Origin: Spirogloea muscicola
Taxonomy: Eukaryota > Streptophyta > Zygnematophyceae > Spirogloeales > Spirogloeaceae
Direction of reading: 5' to 3'
DNA length: 36,213 nucleotides
Assembly: GCA_009602725.1 (NCBI GenBank)
Contig: WELB01000070.1
Coordinates: 378,386 to 414,598 of the forward strand
The notes below the pieces were generated by a model. It did not search any database. It was not told the origin of the DNA and saw nothing but the letters and a program-made list of their open reading frames with translations. The position numbers and the translations under genes were made by a program. Shown here piece after piece: positions 1 to 10,406 of the stretch. Numbering within the stretch: position 1 is the first letter of the stretch; the number at the start of each line of letters is the position of its first letter.

Positions 1-2
1 CC

Positions 3-98
3 GCGCAGCGGGGCGACGCCGGGCGGCGCGCGCACGCGGGCCGACGCGCGGCGCGCATGGCGGAGCTCATGCGCCAGGCCGGCCTGATCGTGCGACAG
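3..98 (+). CDS. Candidate 5' coding exon, perhaps of the bromodomain gene
   Basis: Frame 3 is open from the window start and contains an ATG at 57 followed by MAELMRQAGLIVRQ. It ends in CAG followed by GTGTGC, a plausible splice donor after base 98. The stretch is very GC-rich, like the 5' ends of the other genes here. The following DNA (112-150) is telomere-like and clearly non-coding. It may be an early exon of the bromodomain gene downstream, because no other gene intervenes, or the end of a gene lying mostly to the left. I recognise no domain in it. Confidence 0.35.
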
Positions 99-111
99 GT
101 GTGCTGATCTG

Positions 112-150
112 CCCTAAACCCTAAACCCCCAAACCCTAAACTCTAAACCC
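112..150 (+). repeat. Interstitial telomere-like repeat (CCCTAAA units)
   Basis: There are five imperfect CCCTAAA-type units in a row, with variants such as CCCCCAAA and CTCTAAA. This is the plant/Chlorella-type telomere repeat on its C-rich strand. It lies 13 bases after a splice donor, so probably in an intron. It is degenerate and short, so it is not a chromosome end. Confidence 0.85.
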
Positions 151-616
151 AGAAAAGGAAACCGGCGTCTCTCACCTTCTGCACAGCCATGCCGCGCCCT
201 CTCCAGTTGCCGCGCAAACCCTGCCCGCCTTTCTGGGGCTGCTTATCAGCGTTCCGAGCCGGGGCTGTCCAAGCTGGCTGCCTGCTGGTGCATGTCACTG
301 GGCTGCCTCAGCTGGGCTGTCAGCGGTCGCCCTTCTGGCACAGCTGGTCTTGCAAGGCATTTGTAGAAAGTGCCTCTAGACGTCGAACGTGGAACCTCTC
401 GGCGTCGCGCACAGCTTCTTGTTGTAGGCACTGCCATGCCAAGTCATACTGCCAGCAGAAGCTGTGGTAGCCCGTGGTAGCCCTGGTGACTGGTCGCCCG
501 CCTGCTAACTTATTGAGGAGCTGCTCAGGCTGGACGGTTACGTCCTTCTGAGCAGCCGCTCAAGTATGGAGGTTGGGGCAGTGCGCGGCTGCTGATGCTT
601 CTTGCATTTTTCCAAG
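151..616. other. Probable intron(s), no supported exon
   Basis: This stretch lies between the candidate first exon and the first recognisable bromodomain exon. Short open frames occur (for example around 189-470), but none shows a recognisable domain. A bromodomain N-terminal helix would be expected just before 617, so one further exon may be hidden here. Confidence 0.4.
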
Positions 617-2446
617 CTGGAGCAGATTGCGCAGCACAAGTGGTCGTGGCCCTTTGAGAAGCCCGTGGATGTCGAAGGCCTGCGCCTCCGGGACTACAAT
701 GTGGTGAGGGCCTCCGCATCCTGACCTCATGTGCCAGCCATGTGCCCGCCCGCTATTGACGCTTTGGTCAGGAGTCCCGTAGATGGTCAGGTAGTGAGAT
801 CTGGACTTTTGAAGCACTAAGATAGCGCATCTGGCACCCTACTCATATAGGTGATCAAAAGGCCCATGGACCTTGGCACCATCCTGCAGCGCATGGAGAG
901 GCTGGGCAGCGAGGGGGGTTATCACACACCCCAGGAGATTGCGGATGACGTGCGGCTAGTGTTCAGCAACGCGATGACTTACAACCACGAGGGCACTGAT
1001 GTCCATGTCATGGCCCGGACGCTTGCCAAGAAGTTTGACGAGCGGTGGCGGGTGCTGCTTGCCCCCAGGCTCTATGAGGAGGCAGGTCACTGAGACTCAG
1101 ACTTCTGCGCAATGCATGGTGGCCCTTCGGCTTTTTTTTGCTCTGTGATGCTCTGCCCCTGGTTTCATCTGCTGTGCAATGACCAACTCAGTGGTGCACT
1201 TTTTGCAGGACGAGAGGAGGGCCATTGAGGATGTTGAGGCTCGAAGCACAGAGCAGGCTGCTGACCTTGCTTCAGAAGAGGTTGTCTACGAGCGGCTCTC
1301 TGACAATATTGTCAAGCAGGTTAGCTTCCACTTTCGGTCGCTCAATGTGGTATCATTTTGGAGGCAACGAGGATCAATGGCAGGACTGACCTGCACAGGT
1401 GCAGCTGGCACTTCTGAGACTCATCCACGTGGGATCCGTATGAGGCTGCCTGCATAGGAAGCACCCACTTGCAGCACATAGAGAGATTGTCTGGTGCTCA
1501 ATCAGAGGGATATTCTGGAGTCTCCTCGCAAGAAAAGGGCGACCTGAAAGAGCATGTTCTTGCAGTTAGATGCAATCGACGTGGAGCTGGAAGGCCTGAA
1601 GCAACAAGTTGCGTCTCAAAGCAGGCATGACAGCCACTCACCCATGCTGACCTGATTGTGGCCATTTTGGTGCCACACGGCTTTTGCTCCAGGCAAGGCT
1701 GTTGAGCAAGAAAACTTGCTGCAAGTATTGCGCTTCACCTTCGGTGCGGCTGTGTGCATTCCGCATAACCTTGGACTTGAAGAGTCAGCACTAGGTTCTG
1801 GCTAAGCTGCAATGCCAGCCACAATATGGCCATTAGTCATCAGGTCCATGTCTTACGTCCAGAATCCCAAAGCTTGGATTTGTTTGGAACCTTTAAGATT
1901 CATGACAGTGGAGGAGAAGCGGCAGCTGAGCCACAACCTTGGCAAGCTGCCTTCTCAGAACCTCAACCATGTTATACAAATAATTGCTCAAAAGAATCCG
2001 AGGTTCAACGCGTCTGCGGAAGAGGTGGAGGTGGACATTGATGCTCAGGTGCCCGGTCCTTCACATTTTGCAACTGGTTTTGTGGTCATCCATGAGTCCA
2101 GTATGTCATGTCTACAACAACCTTTGGCAATAGCGGCAACTTAATAGACATTTAAGCTCATTGAACTTCACTACTGTGGTGATGGTAGCCACCCCAAGGG
2201 TAACTGCCACTGTCTGCCCTGACGAAGATGCCTGCTCCTCTTGGAGGGCGCTCTTTATACTACTTGCGGGTGCTCTCCATGCAGGAGCCGGCCACGCTCT
2301 GGCGACTGCATCAATATGTGCTGAGCGTCTTGACTAAAGAGCAGGACCAAAGCCAACCTTCAGGGGCACCTTCAAACGTGGTCCTTCCTTCCTTTCCCTT
2401 AGGCAGGAAGGCGGCCATCGCCCCTTCCAAAAGGGAGATCAAGTGA
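617..2446 (+). CDS. BET-family bromodomain + NET (extra-terminal) domain protein, GTE-like
   Basis: Likely a chromatin reader that binds acetylated histone tails and recruits transcription machinery, like plant GTE proteins. Exons seen: about 617-703 (carries the KWSWPF shelf motif), 851 to about 1090 (VIKRPMDLGTI, then MTYNHEGTDV with the acetyl-lysine-binding Asn), about 1189 or 1210 to 1319 (charged linker), 1566 to about 1620 (coiled-coil-like LEGLKQQV), about 1896-2048 (NET domain start, MTVEEKRQLSHNLGKLP), and 2285-2446 (NET end EPATLWRLHQYVLSVL, then a basic tail ending in TGA). The joins 703/851 and 2048/2285 keep frame and restore the expected domain spacing; the others are approximate. 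There is a single bromodomain, as in plant GTEs; metazoan BETs have two. The N-terminus is not resolved (see 3-98). The TGA at 2444-2446 overlaps a possible donor, AA|GTGAGG, so a further 3' exon cannot be excluded. It is convergent with the DUF3067 gene. Confidence 0.85.
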
Positions 2447-2997
2447 GGTTGCAAAATTCCTTTCCATCAGTTACTTCCTTCTCCAGCTTCTTTTCGAATT
2501 GCTCAGTAAGCAATCAGACCTCCACCTGATTCTTGTCGGATAGCCATACTTGGAGCGAATTAACCTGCATTGTTTAGTTGTCAAACCTTAATTCTTCTGG
2601 CAAAAATACCATCTTGCTCATCTGCAGCGGGTTGAACCACCACTGAAGAGCAATACCAGCGACCGATGCAGTACTTAGCCGGTGAATCTTTGTGCTTCTG
2701 GGTTGCTCCTACTCGGCGCAATCCACCTACTGAATCTCCACAGCATCATCACGTTACTAGCTTCATTGTCTTGCCCTCAATGAAGGGATGATGGATGTCT
2801 GTCTGGAGATGAGGCAGCATAAATGTGAATAATGAAAGCAAGGCATCTATAAGATCCAATTTCACATCATTGATCCCACATGAGGAACTACTAAGATAGA
2901 ATTCTCCCTCACCAGCTGGAGGCCGGAATACGGCTCCATCTAGAAGGTGACAGTGGCTTAGCGCAAGCCTACACTGGAGGTGTGAAGTAGTACTAGG
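2447..2997. other. Intergenic / 3' UTRs between convergent genes
   Basis: This interval lies between the stop of the bromodomain gene (+) and the stop of the DUF3067 gene (-). I see no open frame with recognisable coding content, no repeat and no RNA gene. It presumably holds both 3' UTRs. Confidence 0.6.
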
Positions 2998-4410
2998 TCA
3001 GAAGCAGTCAGTCCACTCTTCTCCTCGGCCTTCTCCACGGCTTATGTTCAGCGGGATGGAGACGGCCTTAGCGCCTCCACCGCCTGTGAAGCCTGGCCTC
3101 TGCTTGGTGGACTTCACACAGGCGCGCACCCTAGCCACCCAGATTCACCTAGTTAGGACGTACAACACATTGAAATCCCATGGAGGGAGTGCAGTGCAGT
3201 GAAGAAGAAAATGCCCAGAGCCAAATTGAGGAGACGCCTGACCAGCGTGACAGTGGCAGCCACTATGACAACTGCTGCTACTAGACACTGCTCAAGGCAG
3301 TGAAAGCAATGGTAATGTCGAAGTAGAGAGCATGGGCAAAAATCTCACATGTCAGCGACTCCCCATTCACTCACAATCTCTGCCACAGCATCCAGCTGCT
3401 CCTGGTATTGCTTCTCCTGCCGAAACAAAGATTTCAAGAGTTGCTACGTTTTCGAGTCTGCGAAGTATTTTGCACCATACACTCTTCCAAAGTGATACAG
3501 AGCAGTCAGCGCTAATCAGGAGACACCTCAGTGTTAGCTGGGCAGCACGTCGTATGGGCTGCACTGTGTTGAGTGATCATGCGAATATGAGGAGCAATTT
3601 GTGGCAGTCTTTGAACAAGAGACGACAGCTATCGAGCACCCAGAACGGTGTTGTTACCGATAGGTGAAAAGACCGTTGCTCCAGAAACCTCCACATTATC
3701 TGAGGTCACCAAAAGACGGTGTTACTTGCACATACTCGCCTGCAGTAAGCATAGCTGCATCTCGAGAAGGCCCTGGTTACTGCAAGACCTTAAATTTCGA
3801 TTGGTTACTGCAAGACCTTAAATTTCGATAACAGTCTTCTTACTCTACGGACTCTGGCGTCACTCTCATGGTGCACAGAGCCAGAATCCAGTGGATCCTG
3901 TGTCTTGTGTCAAGGTGATGTATGAGGTAAGAAATGGTGTTGCTTGTAAAGAGAGGTGGGCAGGTGGTACAGACAGAAGCGGCGGCGCCTGACCTGCAGA
4001 TAGACGCGCTGGTTGAACTTGCACAATCGGACGTCGTAGGAGCGACCGTACTTGTCCACAACCAGCCGCCTGCAAGGCAAGGGAGGTACCACTAAGTATG
4101 GCAACATATCGGTGGCTGACGAGGGCAAGAGCACAACATCTATCGTCAAAACTGACTAGCCGTGGCTCTACGCAGCGCCCGGGCAGGCGGCTCGGAGCTG
4201 ACCGCAGCTCAGCGCCCGTGATGGCCGACGGCCGGAGGGAGCCGAGGAGGCGCTGCCGCGCTGCCTCGACCTCGCCGTCCTCCGGGGCCTCGGGCGCGCC
4301 GCGGGAGGCGGCGGCGGCGCTAATCCGCGTCCTCGGCGGGACGGCACGGAGCCCGGCACCGAGTGGGCGGACCAAGCCTGTCAGCGGCAAGGAGCCGCCA
4401 GAGCCAGGCC
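2998..4410 (-). CDS. DUF3067 family protein, probably plastid-targeted
   Basis: Member of a cyanobacterial/plastid family of unassigned function (DUF3067). Exons on the minus strand: about 4410-4203, 4069-3994, 3699-3658, 3416-3349, 3130-2998; all four joins are GT-AG and keep frame. The spliced protein reads through ITGAELRRLVVDKYGRSYDV, then KFNQRVYLQ, IMWRFLEQRSFHL, EQLDAVAEIVSEWGVADM, VRACVKSTKQRPGF and GAKAVSIPLNI, ending EEWTDCF. This is the family order: Asp-Lys-x-Gly-Arg-x-Tyr, Met-Trp-x-(F/Y)-Leu-Glu-Gln, Asn/Glu-Trp-Gly, Lys-Ala-Val-Ser-Ile. The N-terminal exon is Ala/Arg/Pro-rich and acidic-poor at its start, fitting a chloroplast transit peptide. The true start is not fixed. An acceptor-like TTAGCAG lies at 4417-4411, and an ATG at 4509 would need a short intron before it; the N gap at 4531-4534 is close. 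A 28-bp tandem duplication sits in intron 2. Confidence 0.82.
3775..3830. repeat. 28-bp tandem duplication (2 copies)
   Basis: Two adjacent 28-base units beginning GGTTACTGCAAGACC differ only at the last base. They lie inside an intron of the DUF3067 gene (between the exons ending at 3994 and starting at 3699). Confidence 0.95.
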
Positions 4411-4563
4411 CTGCTAACGGCGGCCTCGCCGCGGCCACCGGCGGCGGGGGCTCGGGGCACGCCCCGGGAGGCTCTCGCGCACGCGGGCCGGCTCGACAAC
4501 TGCTGCCATCGCCGCCGCCGCCGCAGCCGCNNNNCCGCGGAGCCCCGGGCGTGGCCTGCGGTA

Positions 4564-4598
<35 letters not shown>

Positions 4599-4889
4599 CG
4601 CGATGGCGGTGGCCGCGGTGGCGACGGGAGAGGTGAGCGTCGAGGCCGGGAAGTCGAACGTGGCTGCTGGTGTCAGAAAAAGCGGCTGTAAAAGCCAGAC
4701 AGGTGCATATTGTAGCGGGCACGCCCCAACGGTGCGAGTCAAGGCAAAGTATGTATCCGTGAAAAAACCATATTAGTAAAGCGTCAGTCGAGCCGACAGC
4801 CACCTACACATAGGTGGGCCTGTGGGCATAGTCCGTGGCCTGAATGGCCATGTAGCTTTTGTGCTGGTAGGCTGCCAGCACGCTTCAAT
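4411..4889. promoter_or_regulatory. GC-rich 5' region of the DUF3067 gene, with simple repeat and N gap
   Basis: A CpG-dense stretch with a (GGC)n run at about 4563-4599 and an NNNN gap at 4531-4534, like the other gene starts here. On the + strand an ATG at 4603 opens a 10-codon frame (MAVAAVATGE) ending in GAG|GTGAGC at 4632, which looks like a short first coding exon. I could not find following + strand exons, so a divergent gene is only a possibility. Confidence 0.5.
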
Positions 4890-5225
4890 CTAGAGGGCGG
4901 TCATATATGTGATTGCAAAGCCAAAAGCAATGGCAAACAGGGCGCTCTTAGTGGGCACCTGATTTTGGTGCCGGGCCGCATGCAGTAATGTGGTGCTAGG
5001 TCAGACGCCCCCAGTATGGGCTCATTGGGACACTTCTCACTGACATCCTGTGCTTGCAATGAAGGAGTCCGGGCCCTATACAATCGCATGTATCAATTCA
5101 TTCGCCGGTGCACCCTCCCGCTGGGCGTTGACCTGTATGAGGAGCTGCCATTGCTTCTGCTGCTTCTCTCGTGTCAATCGCGCTTGGCACCATCTCAGTA
5201 AACAGACTTCACTGATCAGGCACAT
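4890..5225 (-). CDS. Candidate small tail-anchored membrane protein (two exons)
   Basis: Exon 1 (5225-5133) starts with an ATG and encodes a basic, Gln-rich segment including TREKQQKQWQLLIQ, ending CAG|GTCAAC. Exon 2 (4958-4890) follows an AATCAG acceptor and encodes VPTKSALFAIAFGFAITYMT then AL and a TAG stop. The join is in frame and gives 53 residues: a cytosolic basic part and one C-terminal hydrophobic segment. I do not recognise a family. An upstream stretch on the same strand (around 5310-5250, STIEQQVADRLHGPV) also looks coding and might be an earlier exon. The gene would start about 290 bp after the PDXK stop on the same strand. Short exons like these can arise by chance. Confidence 0.3.
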
Positions 5226-5517
5226 AGAGAATTACATAAAATGCATTCACCACAGGCCCGTGGAGCCTGTCGGCCACTTGCTGTTCAATAGTAGAGGACT
5301 GCCTTCAATCTCAGTGAAGCAATGCAAAGCTTAGGCAAGGAAAGGAGACGCTTTCAGAAGGGGGCGGTGGCTTAGGAAGGCCAGCCCAGGCAAGGATTTG
5401 GCACGAGAATTCGACACCAGCCAGTTCTTGATGAATATGTGCGACTAGAACCGAACCCTTAACATAGAAGAATAAGCTCTCGACTAGGCATCAGTCATGT
5501 GGGCCGCTAAGTGATTA
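5226..5517. other. Short interval downstream of PDXK
   Basis: Probably the PDXK 3' UTR and spacer. It contains a possible minus-strand coding stretch near 5250-5310 and a GGCCAGCCC-containing segment (5362-5397) weakly resembling the dispersed repeat family described at 9106. Confidence 0.4.
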
Positions 5518-8500
5518 TCAGAGGAGCTCTGCAGATATCTGAATCGAGGGGCTAATAAGGTCATCTCTGCTCTGAATGAGCTGCAATTCCAGGTGCTTAG
5601 AGCTGGACAAGGCTCCTGACACATCATACTCATCCAATGTCCTCTTCAGCACACACTGCAACACAGCGACCAAGATAATGAGTTGAGAGGGCATTGCTTG
5701 CGTCACAGATCACGTCTCAGTGACATTCTATCCCCAAGGCACAACCTACACATGCATCCAACAACTTTGTGCCAACCTATCAGAACAAGAGCAGGCCCCA
5801 GCTCACGAGATGCCTTCCTAAGACCACCACAACAAAAGTCCATTATCCTTGGACCTAGAGTCTCTCTTTTGTCTGGATGACGTTCAGACTGCTGAGATGT
5901 ACAACAAGAGAGCCATCCCTACCTGCAAGGATGCCACCGATAACTCTGCTGCCTTTGCCAAGTCATTAGGATATTTCTGCAGAAAGAAAGTCCCGGCATA
6001 GCAACGTCAGCTGTCTATTTTATACAGACGTATCTATTATCATATCAGGCCTGGTGACGCGTACGCCCATTTCTCTAATCAGCTCAAGTTTTTGCATTTT
6101 GTGTTCCAAGGACTCACATGGCTCCAGCCGAGTAGCAAAGCTGTCAAAAGATCGCCAGTGCCCTGCAAGTAAAAGGAGTAACTGCTTTTGTGTCAATACA
6201 TATAATCGACAGGAAGACGTCCCAACTTGCCGTACGAATCTACGTAGTGCTAAACCCTTGCGTTTACGTGAGCCAAAAGTTGGCCGCTTTACAGTCCTGT
6301 AAGGTCAACTGCTTAGCAACTGCCAAGTCAATCTCCCAAGAGTGACAATTGGCATATTCGTATTTGCTATGGCTTCACAACTTACCGTAAAGTGGGCTTG
6401 CAACTTTGGAATCTGGATACGGAATTGCAGTGGAGGTTTGCCCTGCACACAATGATCAACAAAACGTCCAGAGATTGATAGGACAATAAGATGTGCTAGT
6501 ATCACCAGACCAGAGGGCAAGGCACACAAGCACACTAGAGTTGAAAGCTGCCGTCCTACAGATACATACAGATATTAAATATGTTTGAAACATGAATAGA
6601 TGACGGGTTAAGAGATGTTTGCGACCTTCTGCTCATTGTGGCTCCCTACTAATACCAAGGATTGCTTCATGTCGAAGCCAGTTATGATCACCTGCCATTG
6701 CATAGTACTTCATGGCTATGGGAGATAGAGGTACAATATTTCAGCTTGACTGTAGTGCCACAATGGTATGGTAAGGAGGGCCACGCAATGGATAACTAAG
6801 CTGGACGTGGACATGAAACTGAAAATGTATCCAGCAAGCTCAAAGCCAGCTGTGAATGAGGCAACTATACCTTGGAAGGGCCCATAGCATGAAGTTGATG
6901 ACACGCAGCCAAAGCCTCACTCTCAGTGTTGATACTGACACCTCCACACAAACAAGCACAGATGTCTCCCACCTAAGATCCCCTTCCATGAGACCGCAAT
7001 GTTCAGTCTCTATTTCTTACCAGCTGCAGGGTAAAAATACACCTTGTGCCACATGCAGACCCATTTCGTCGACAGCCAATCTGCAGCAGACCTGCATTTA
7101 GTCCCACTTATTAAAACAGATGTATGAAGATGACTTGCGCACATCGCTCTTTGTGGCCATTGCAGCCATCTGATGGGTCGCGATAGAGATAATCAAGAAA
7201 AGTACCTGAGGCCTGTAAGTTGCTCCGCCTCGAATTGATTTGGTGTCAGGAGGCTGGCAAGTGGAGCAACCTGTCAGTGCGGCAACAGTGTCCCCTCTGT
7301 TATTCTGGACTCAAGTCATTTGCCCCACCAGCCGCAGCTATTACTGGGGCTACTCATTAAGCACAGTGGTACCTAGCATAATAAATGTCTGCTTATATAT
7401 GTGTACTCATGCAAATGCGACATCACATGTTTCGCGTTGACAATCAGTGGCTCACTTAATCACTCCACGGCTGCTGCTGACTACTATTTGACCCCCCCTT
7501 ACCTTTTCCCGGTAGATTGGGACAAGCTCAGGTCTGATGTAGAGCTTCCCATTATCCCCCATAACAGGATCACAAACTGCAGAACAGGCCAACCTCCTTC
7601 AAAATTGTCCCGATGCTCAAATCCTTGTCCCTCATAGGCATGTAGCGTGATGATTTTACCCAGAACAACATGAATTCCCCTTGAGAGCAGCAATACTTGA
7701 ACATGTATAGCAGTCTATATTAACAGATGACCTACCATATGTCAGATCTGGGTTGATTTGACGAAGCTTTTGCAAGACTCGCAGAACAGTTTCAAGAAAA
7801 GATAAGGAACCAATGTAGCCTGCACCACACAAAGTCACCACAAAATGAACATCTCAAATGCGTCATACTTACTGCAAGCTGTCTTCACTCATCATTGACT
7901 TCCATCATGCATCTCATGCTGCCATGTCCTAATGTTGACAAAGAACTGGTCTGATGTGGGACGCCACTGGCAAAAGATTTATGAACAAACTGCTAAGCAA
8001 ACCTCACACGGCTGGAGGGAGAGGTAAGAACAAACTAGTAAGCACACCTGTCAGTAGATGAGTATAGTGGAGAAGATTGTTGGCTTCCAGGCCTTCAATG
8101 AGAGACCACAGCTGTTCACCATTTAAGACATAACCCCTCCATGTGGAATAACCTACATTCACGACTTGAAAAGTGTGTCAGAGCTTGATAGTCGCTGATA
8201 GCCTCCATCCATGCCTCTAAAGTGCAGGAGCTAATGTACATATTGCATGTGCTCCATCTCACCTGTGTGATTGGAGAATTGCACCGAATTGATTGGATCA
8301 ACATCAAATCCCAGAAGTTGCAGAGGAAATACAGCTGCCTTGTTGCCGACATAGCCCTATTGTCTTTCCAAGAATCATCATACCAGTGCTTCAGCATACC
8401 GGCACATGTAAGATTAATTCTGGCCATTCAGGACTTGAAGTTGCACCAACTTCGCTTATAGGGAAAGCAACACCGCTGTAGCACTCAAATGAAGATAGAG

Positions 8501-8637
8501 TCACTGCGCACATCATAGATGCTACCATATTAACGAGAGTTTTGCCACTCGACATTTCAGTTGACCTGAACAGTGTGTGATTGTATGCTGAGGACCCGGC
8601 CTGCTTCAGGAAGAACTGCGGACAATGGGGGTGCCAT
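5518..8637 (-). CDS. PDXK: Pyridoxal kinase (vitamin B6 salvage), complete, 12 exons
   Basis: Phosphorylates pyridoxal, pyridoxine and pyridoxamine with ATP to make pyridoxal 5'-phosphate and its relatives; the plant orthologue is SOS4. Exons (minus strand): 8637-8566, 8356-8263, 8152-8048, 7819-7736, 7576-7503, 7270-7206, 6934-6871, 6691-6656, 6442-6386, 6162-6118, 5976-5923, 5655-5518. All joins are GT-AG and in frame, giving 295 residues, normal for the family. Landmarks: [10 protein letters not shown] near the N-terminus, [20 protein letters not shown], the substrate-loop region [45 protein letters not shown], and the ribokinase-fold catalytic motif GTGD at residues 218-221 (Asp221 the likely base). 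The ATG at 8637 is the conserved start. The frame is also open upstream with ATGs at 8856 and 9030, which could add a 73- or 131-residue N-terminal extension. It is divergent from the RNase HII gene. Confidence 0.97.
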
Positions 8638-9105
8638 GGAACACCGGGCTGCGGGGCTTCTTGCGCCGCGAATCGGGTCGAACAGCTGCGGCCTGAGACG
8701 GCCACCAGCAGCTGTCCACAGAGATCTTAAAGCTGAGGGAGTCTCGGGCTGAAGGACAGGACACCTTCCAAGCCCACGGGGGGCTTGCTGGCGACCTTGG
8801 CCTAGGCAATCCAAGTGCCAGACCGCCGTGGCTACTCGGAGCGGTGAGCGGTGCATGCTCACGGGCTGGCCGCCGCGGCGGCGTGCCCGCGAGCGATCCG
8901 CCAGGCTGCCATGGCCCGCGCCAACGAAGGCTGCGTGTGAGGCCAGACGGAGTTTGAGGCAGACGAGATCGCTTGAGGCGCCTTCCGGACCCTCGGACAT
9001 TTGTACAACCCTTTGGAAGAGCCTCTTCATTCATTCCCTTTTGCGATCCGGCCCTTTCAGATCTTGTACATACCTTTTGGCCTGGCCTCTCACAGTCATT
9101 GCCGA
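8638..9105 (-). promoter_or_regulatory. PDXK 5' region with in-frame upstream extension
   Basis: GC-rich DNA upstream of the conserved PDXK ATG. The PDXK frame stays open from 8637 to an ATG at 9030 with no stop, with a second in-frame ATG at 8856. The extension is rich in Arg, Ala, Ser and Leu and poor in acidic residues, so it could encode an organelle-targeting peptide on a longer transcript. The basis is composition and frame only. Confidence 0.4.
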
Positions 9106-9330
9106 GATTGAAGAAAGTGCTCGCCCATTGAGGATAGGGGCTGGAAAAGCCAGCCCAAAAAAGAATGAGAGTACGAGAAGGGGGCCAGGGGAAGCGCTAA
9201 GAAGCTTTCTTTCTTTGTGTGCTTTGGTTTCTTAGCGCTTCCTCTGGCTTCCTCTGGCCCCCTTCTCGTTCTTTGTTCATTCTTTGGCTACATTGGGAGG
9301 CTTTTTCTTTTGGGCTGGCTTCTCGCAGCC
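9106..9330. repeat. Dispersed repeat copy 1: long imperfect inverted repeat
   Basis: Left arm about 9137-9204: GGGGCTGGAAAAGCCAGCCC, then a G-rich part, ending GAAGCGCTAAGAA. Right arm about 9230-9329 is its inverted counterpart: it starts TTCTTAGCGCTTCC and ends TTGGGCTGGCTTCTCGCAGCC. About 25 bases separate the arms, so a long foldback could form. A nearly identical left-arm copy, in opposite orientation, is at 22442-22540. No coding capacity is visible, consistent with a MITE-like or other non-autonomous element. It lies between the divergent PDXK and RNase HII genes. Confidence 0.85.
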
Positions 9331-10406
9331 ATCGCCTTACACATTGGACGAGCTATTCATTCAAGTTGCTCGAAGGGAGCCCCCTTTTCGGTCGTTCTTG
9401 CGACGAGGAGTTTCGGCCTGTTTGCAGCGTGCTCAGGCTAATGCATTGCACCGGAAAGCTGGGCGAGCTTTAGTTGGTGGTAGAAGGGCTTCGTATCTGA
9501 CATCTAGTATTCAGGCATCGGTTAGCGACCTTTATGTTTTAACCTATGGTTACTGAGCGGGTCAAACTGTGTTAGGTTACGTAGGTCTTCAGATGTGCTT
9601 GCCCTTGTACTTACCTTACCCATTTGGCCTTCGTTTGTTTCAAGTACACCAGATATCCTTTTCGGACTGGCGTCTGCCAGCCCCTCTTCTCATTCTGCTC
9701 TATGGGCGCGCACTTCCTTCCTTGCAACACATGCGGCCGGCGGAGCCACGTCTCGCTGCAGGCGCAATAGATGGGCAGTACAGTTTCCTGGCCGTCGCGG
9801 CGGCGCGCCGGCTGAATTGGGCCAGCTAACCGGCCTTGACCGCGGACGCGAGCTCGGTCACTGGGGCCGGGCCGCCGTTAGCCGACACTAACCGGCTTTT
9901 CAGGCGGCATGGCGGGAACTCGAGGTTTCGAGGTCCACCCCGATTGCGCCGCACATTACCCGCCTCCCGCTACGCAGGCTGTGGCTTCCGCCGCGGGCCG
10001 GGACGCCTTGCGGCCTCGGCGGCGCCCGTCGCCTGCCTGCAACGAAGGTATCGGAGCAGCAGCTCTGGCCAGCGGCGCTCCCGGTGGACAGTGTGAGGAC
10101 CTCCGAGACGGAGCCTGCATTCAGAATGGCATCGCCACGGAATGGCAAGGTCCCCGCCCTGCTCCGCCTCTCTGGTGGCTGCCCGGAGCTCAGATATCAA
10201 GCAGTGTGATAGACCCTCACTTGCATGGCGTCGTGCAGTGAGAGTGTCGACTGGAAGTCAGGGAGTCAGTCAAGTAGGACAATTGCCAAAGAAAGCCAAG
10301 ATGCTTACAAATGACGGCGTTGTCACAGTCTATCCTGTCAAGTGTTAATCGTCTGAACAAAAACCATCGTGTTCTTTGTCAAGATCTCAGCTACTAGGGG
10401 CTAAAG
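9331..10406 (+). promoter_or_regulatory. 5' region of the RNase HII gene; first exon(s) unresolved
   Basis: The CpG-dense block at about 9710-10100 marks a likely transcription start. Two + strand frames could hold the N-terminal targeting exon. One begins with the ATG at 9909 (Arg/Ala/Pro-rich, with a donor-like GAAG|GTATCG). The other begins with the ATG at 10142 (MARSPPCSASLVAARSS, open to 10348). I could not choose a join that enters the 10407 exon in phase 0 with certainty. Confidence 0.45.

Noticed and set aside
112-150. True chromosome end
   Set aside because: The repeat is short and degenerate, and coding-like sequence lies on both sides.
3042-3200. + strand open frame (MFSGMETALAPPPP...) looking like coding sequence
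   Set aside because: It is the antisense of the last DUF3067 exon (3130-2998), which has family motifs, matching phase and a GT-AG join.
5050-5334. + strand open frame of about 94 codons between DUF3067 and PDXK
   Set aside because: Cys/Ser-rich with no domain. The opposite strand has better splice-consistent coding signals.
5400-5425. GGCACGAG next to AATTC, resembling a cDNA-library EcoRI adaptor
   Set aside because: The order and junction differ from the usual adaptor, and it sits in ordinary flanking sequence. A chance match is more likely than contamination.
5440-5465. GGGTTCGGTTCTAG on the minus strand, resembling a tRNA T-loop
   Set aside because: No matching A-box, anticodon stem or acceptor stem could be built around it.
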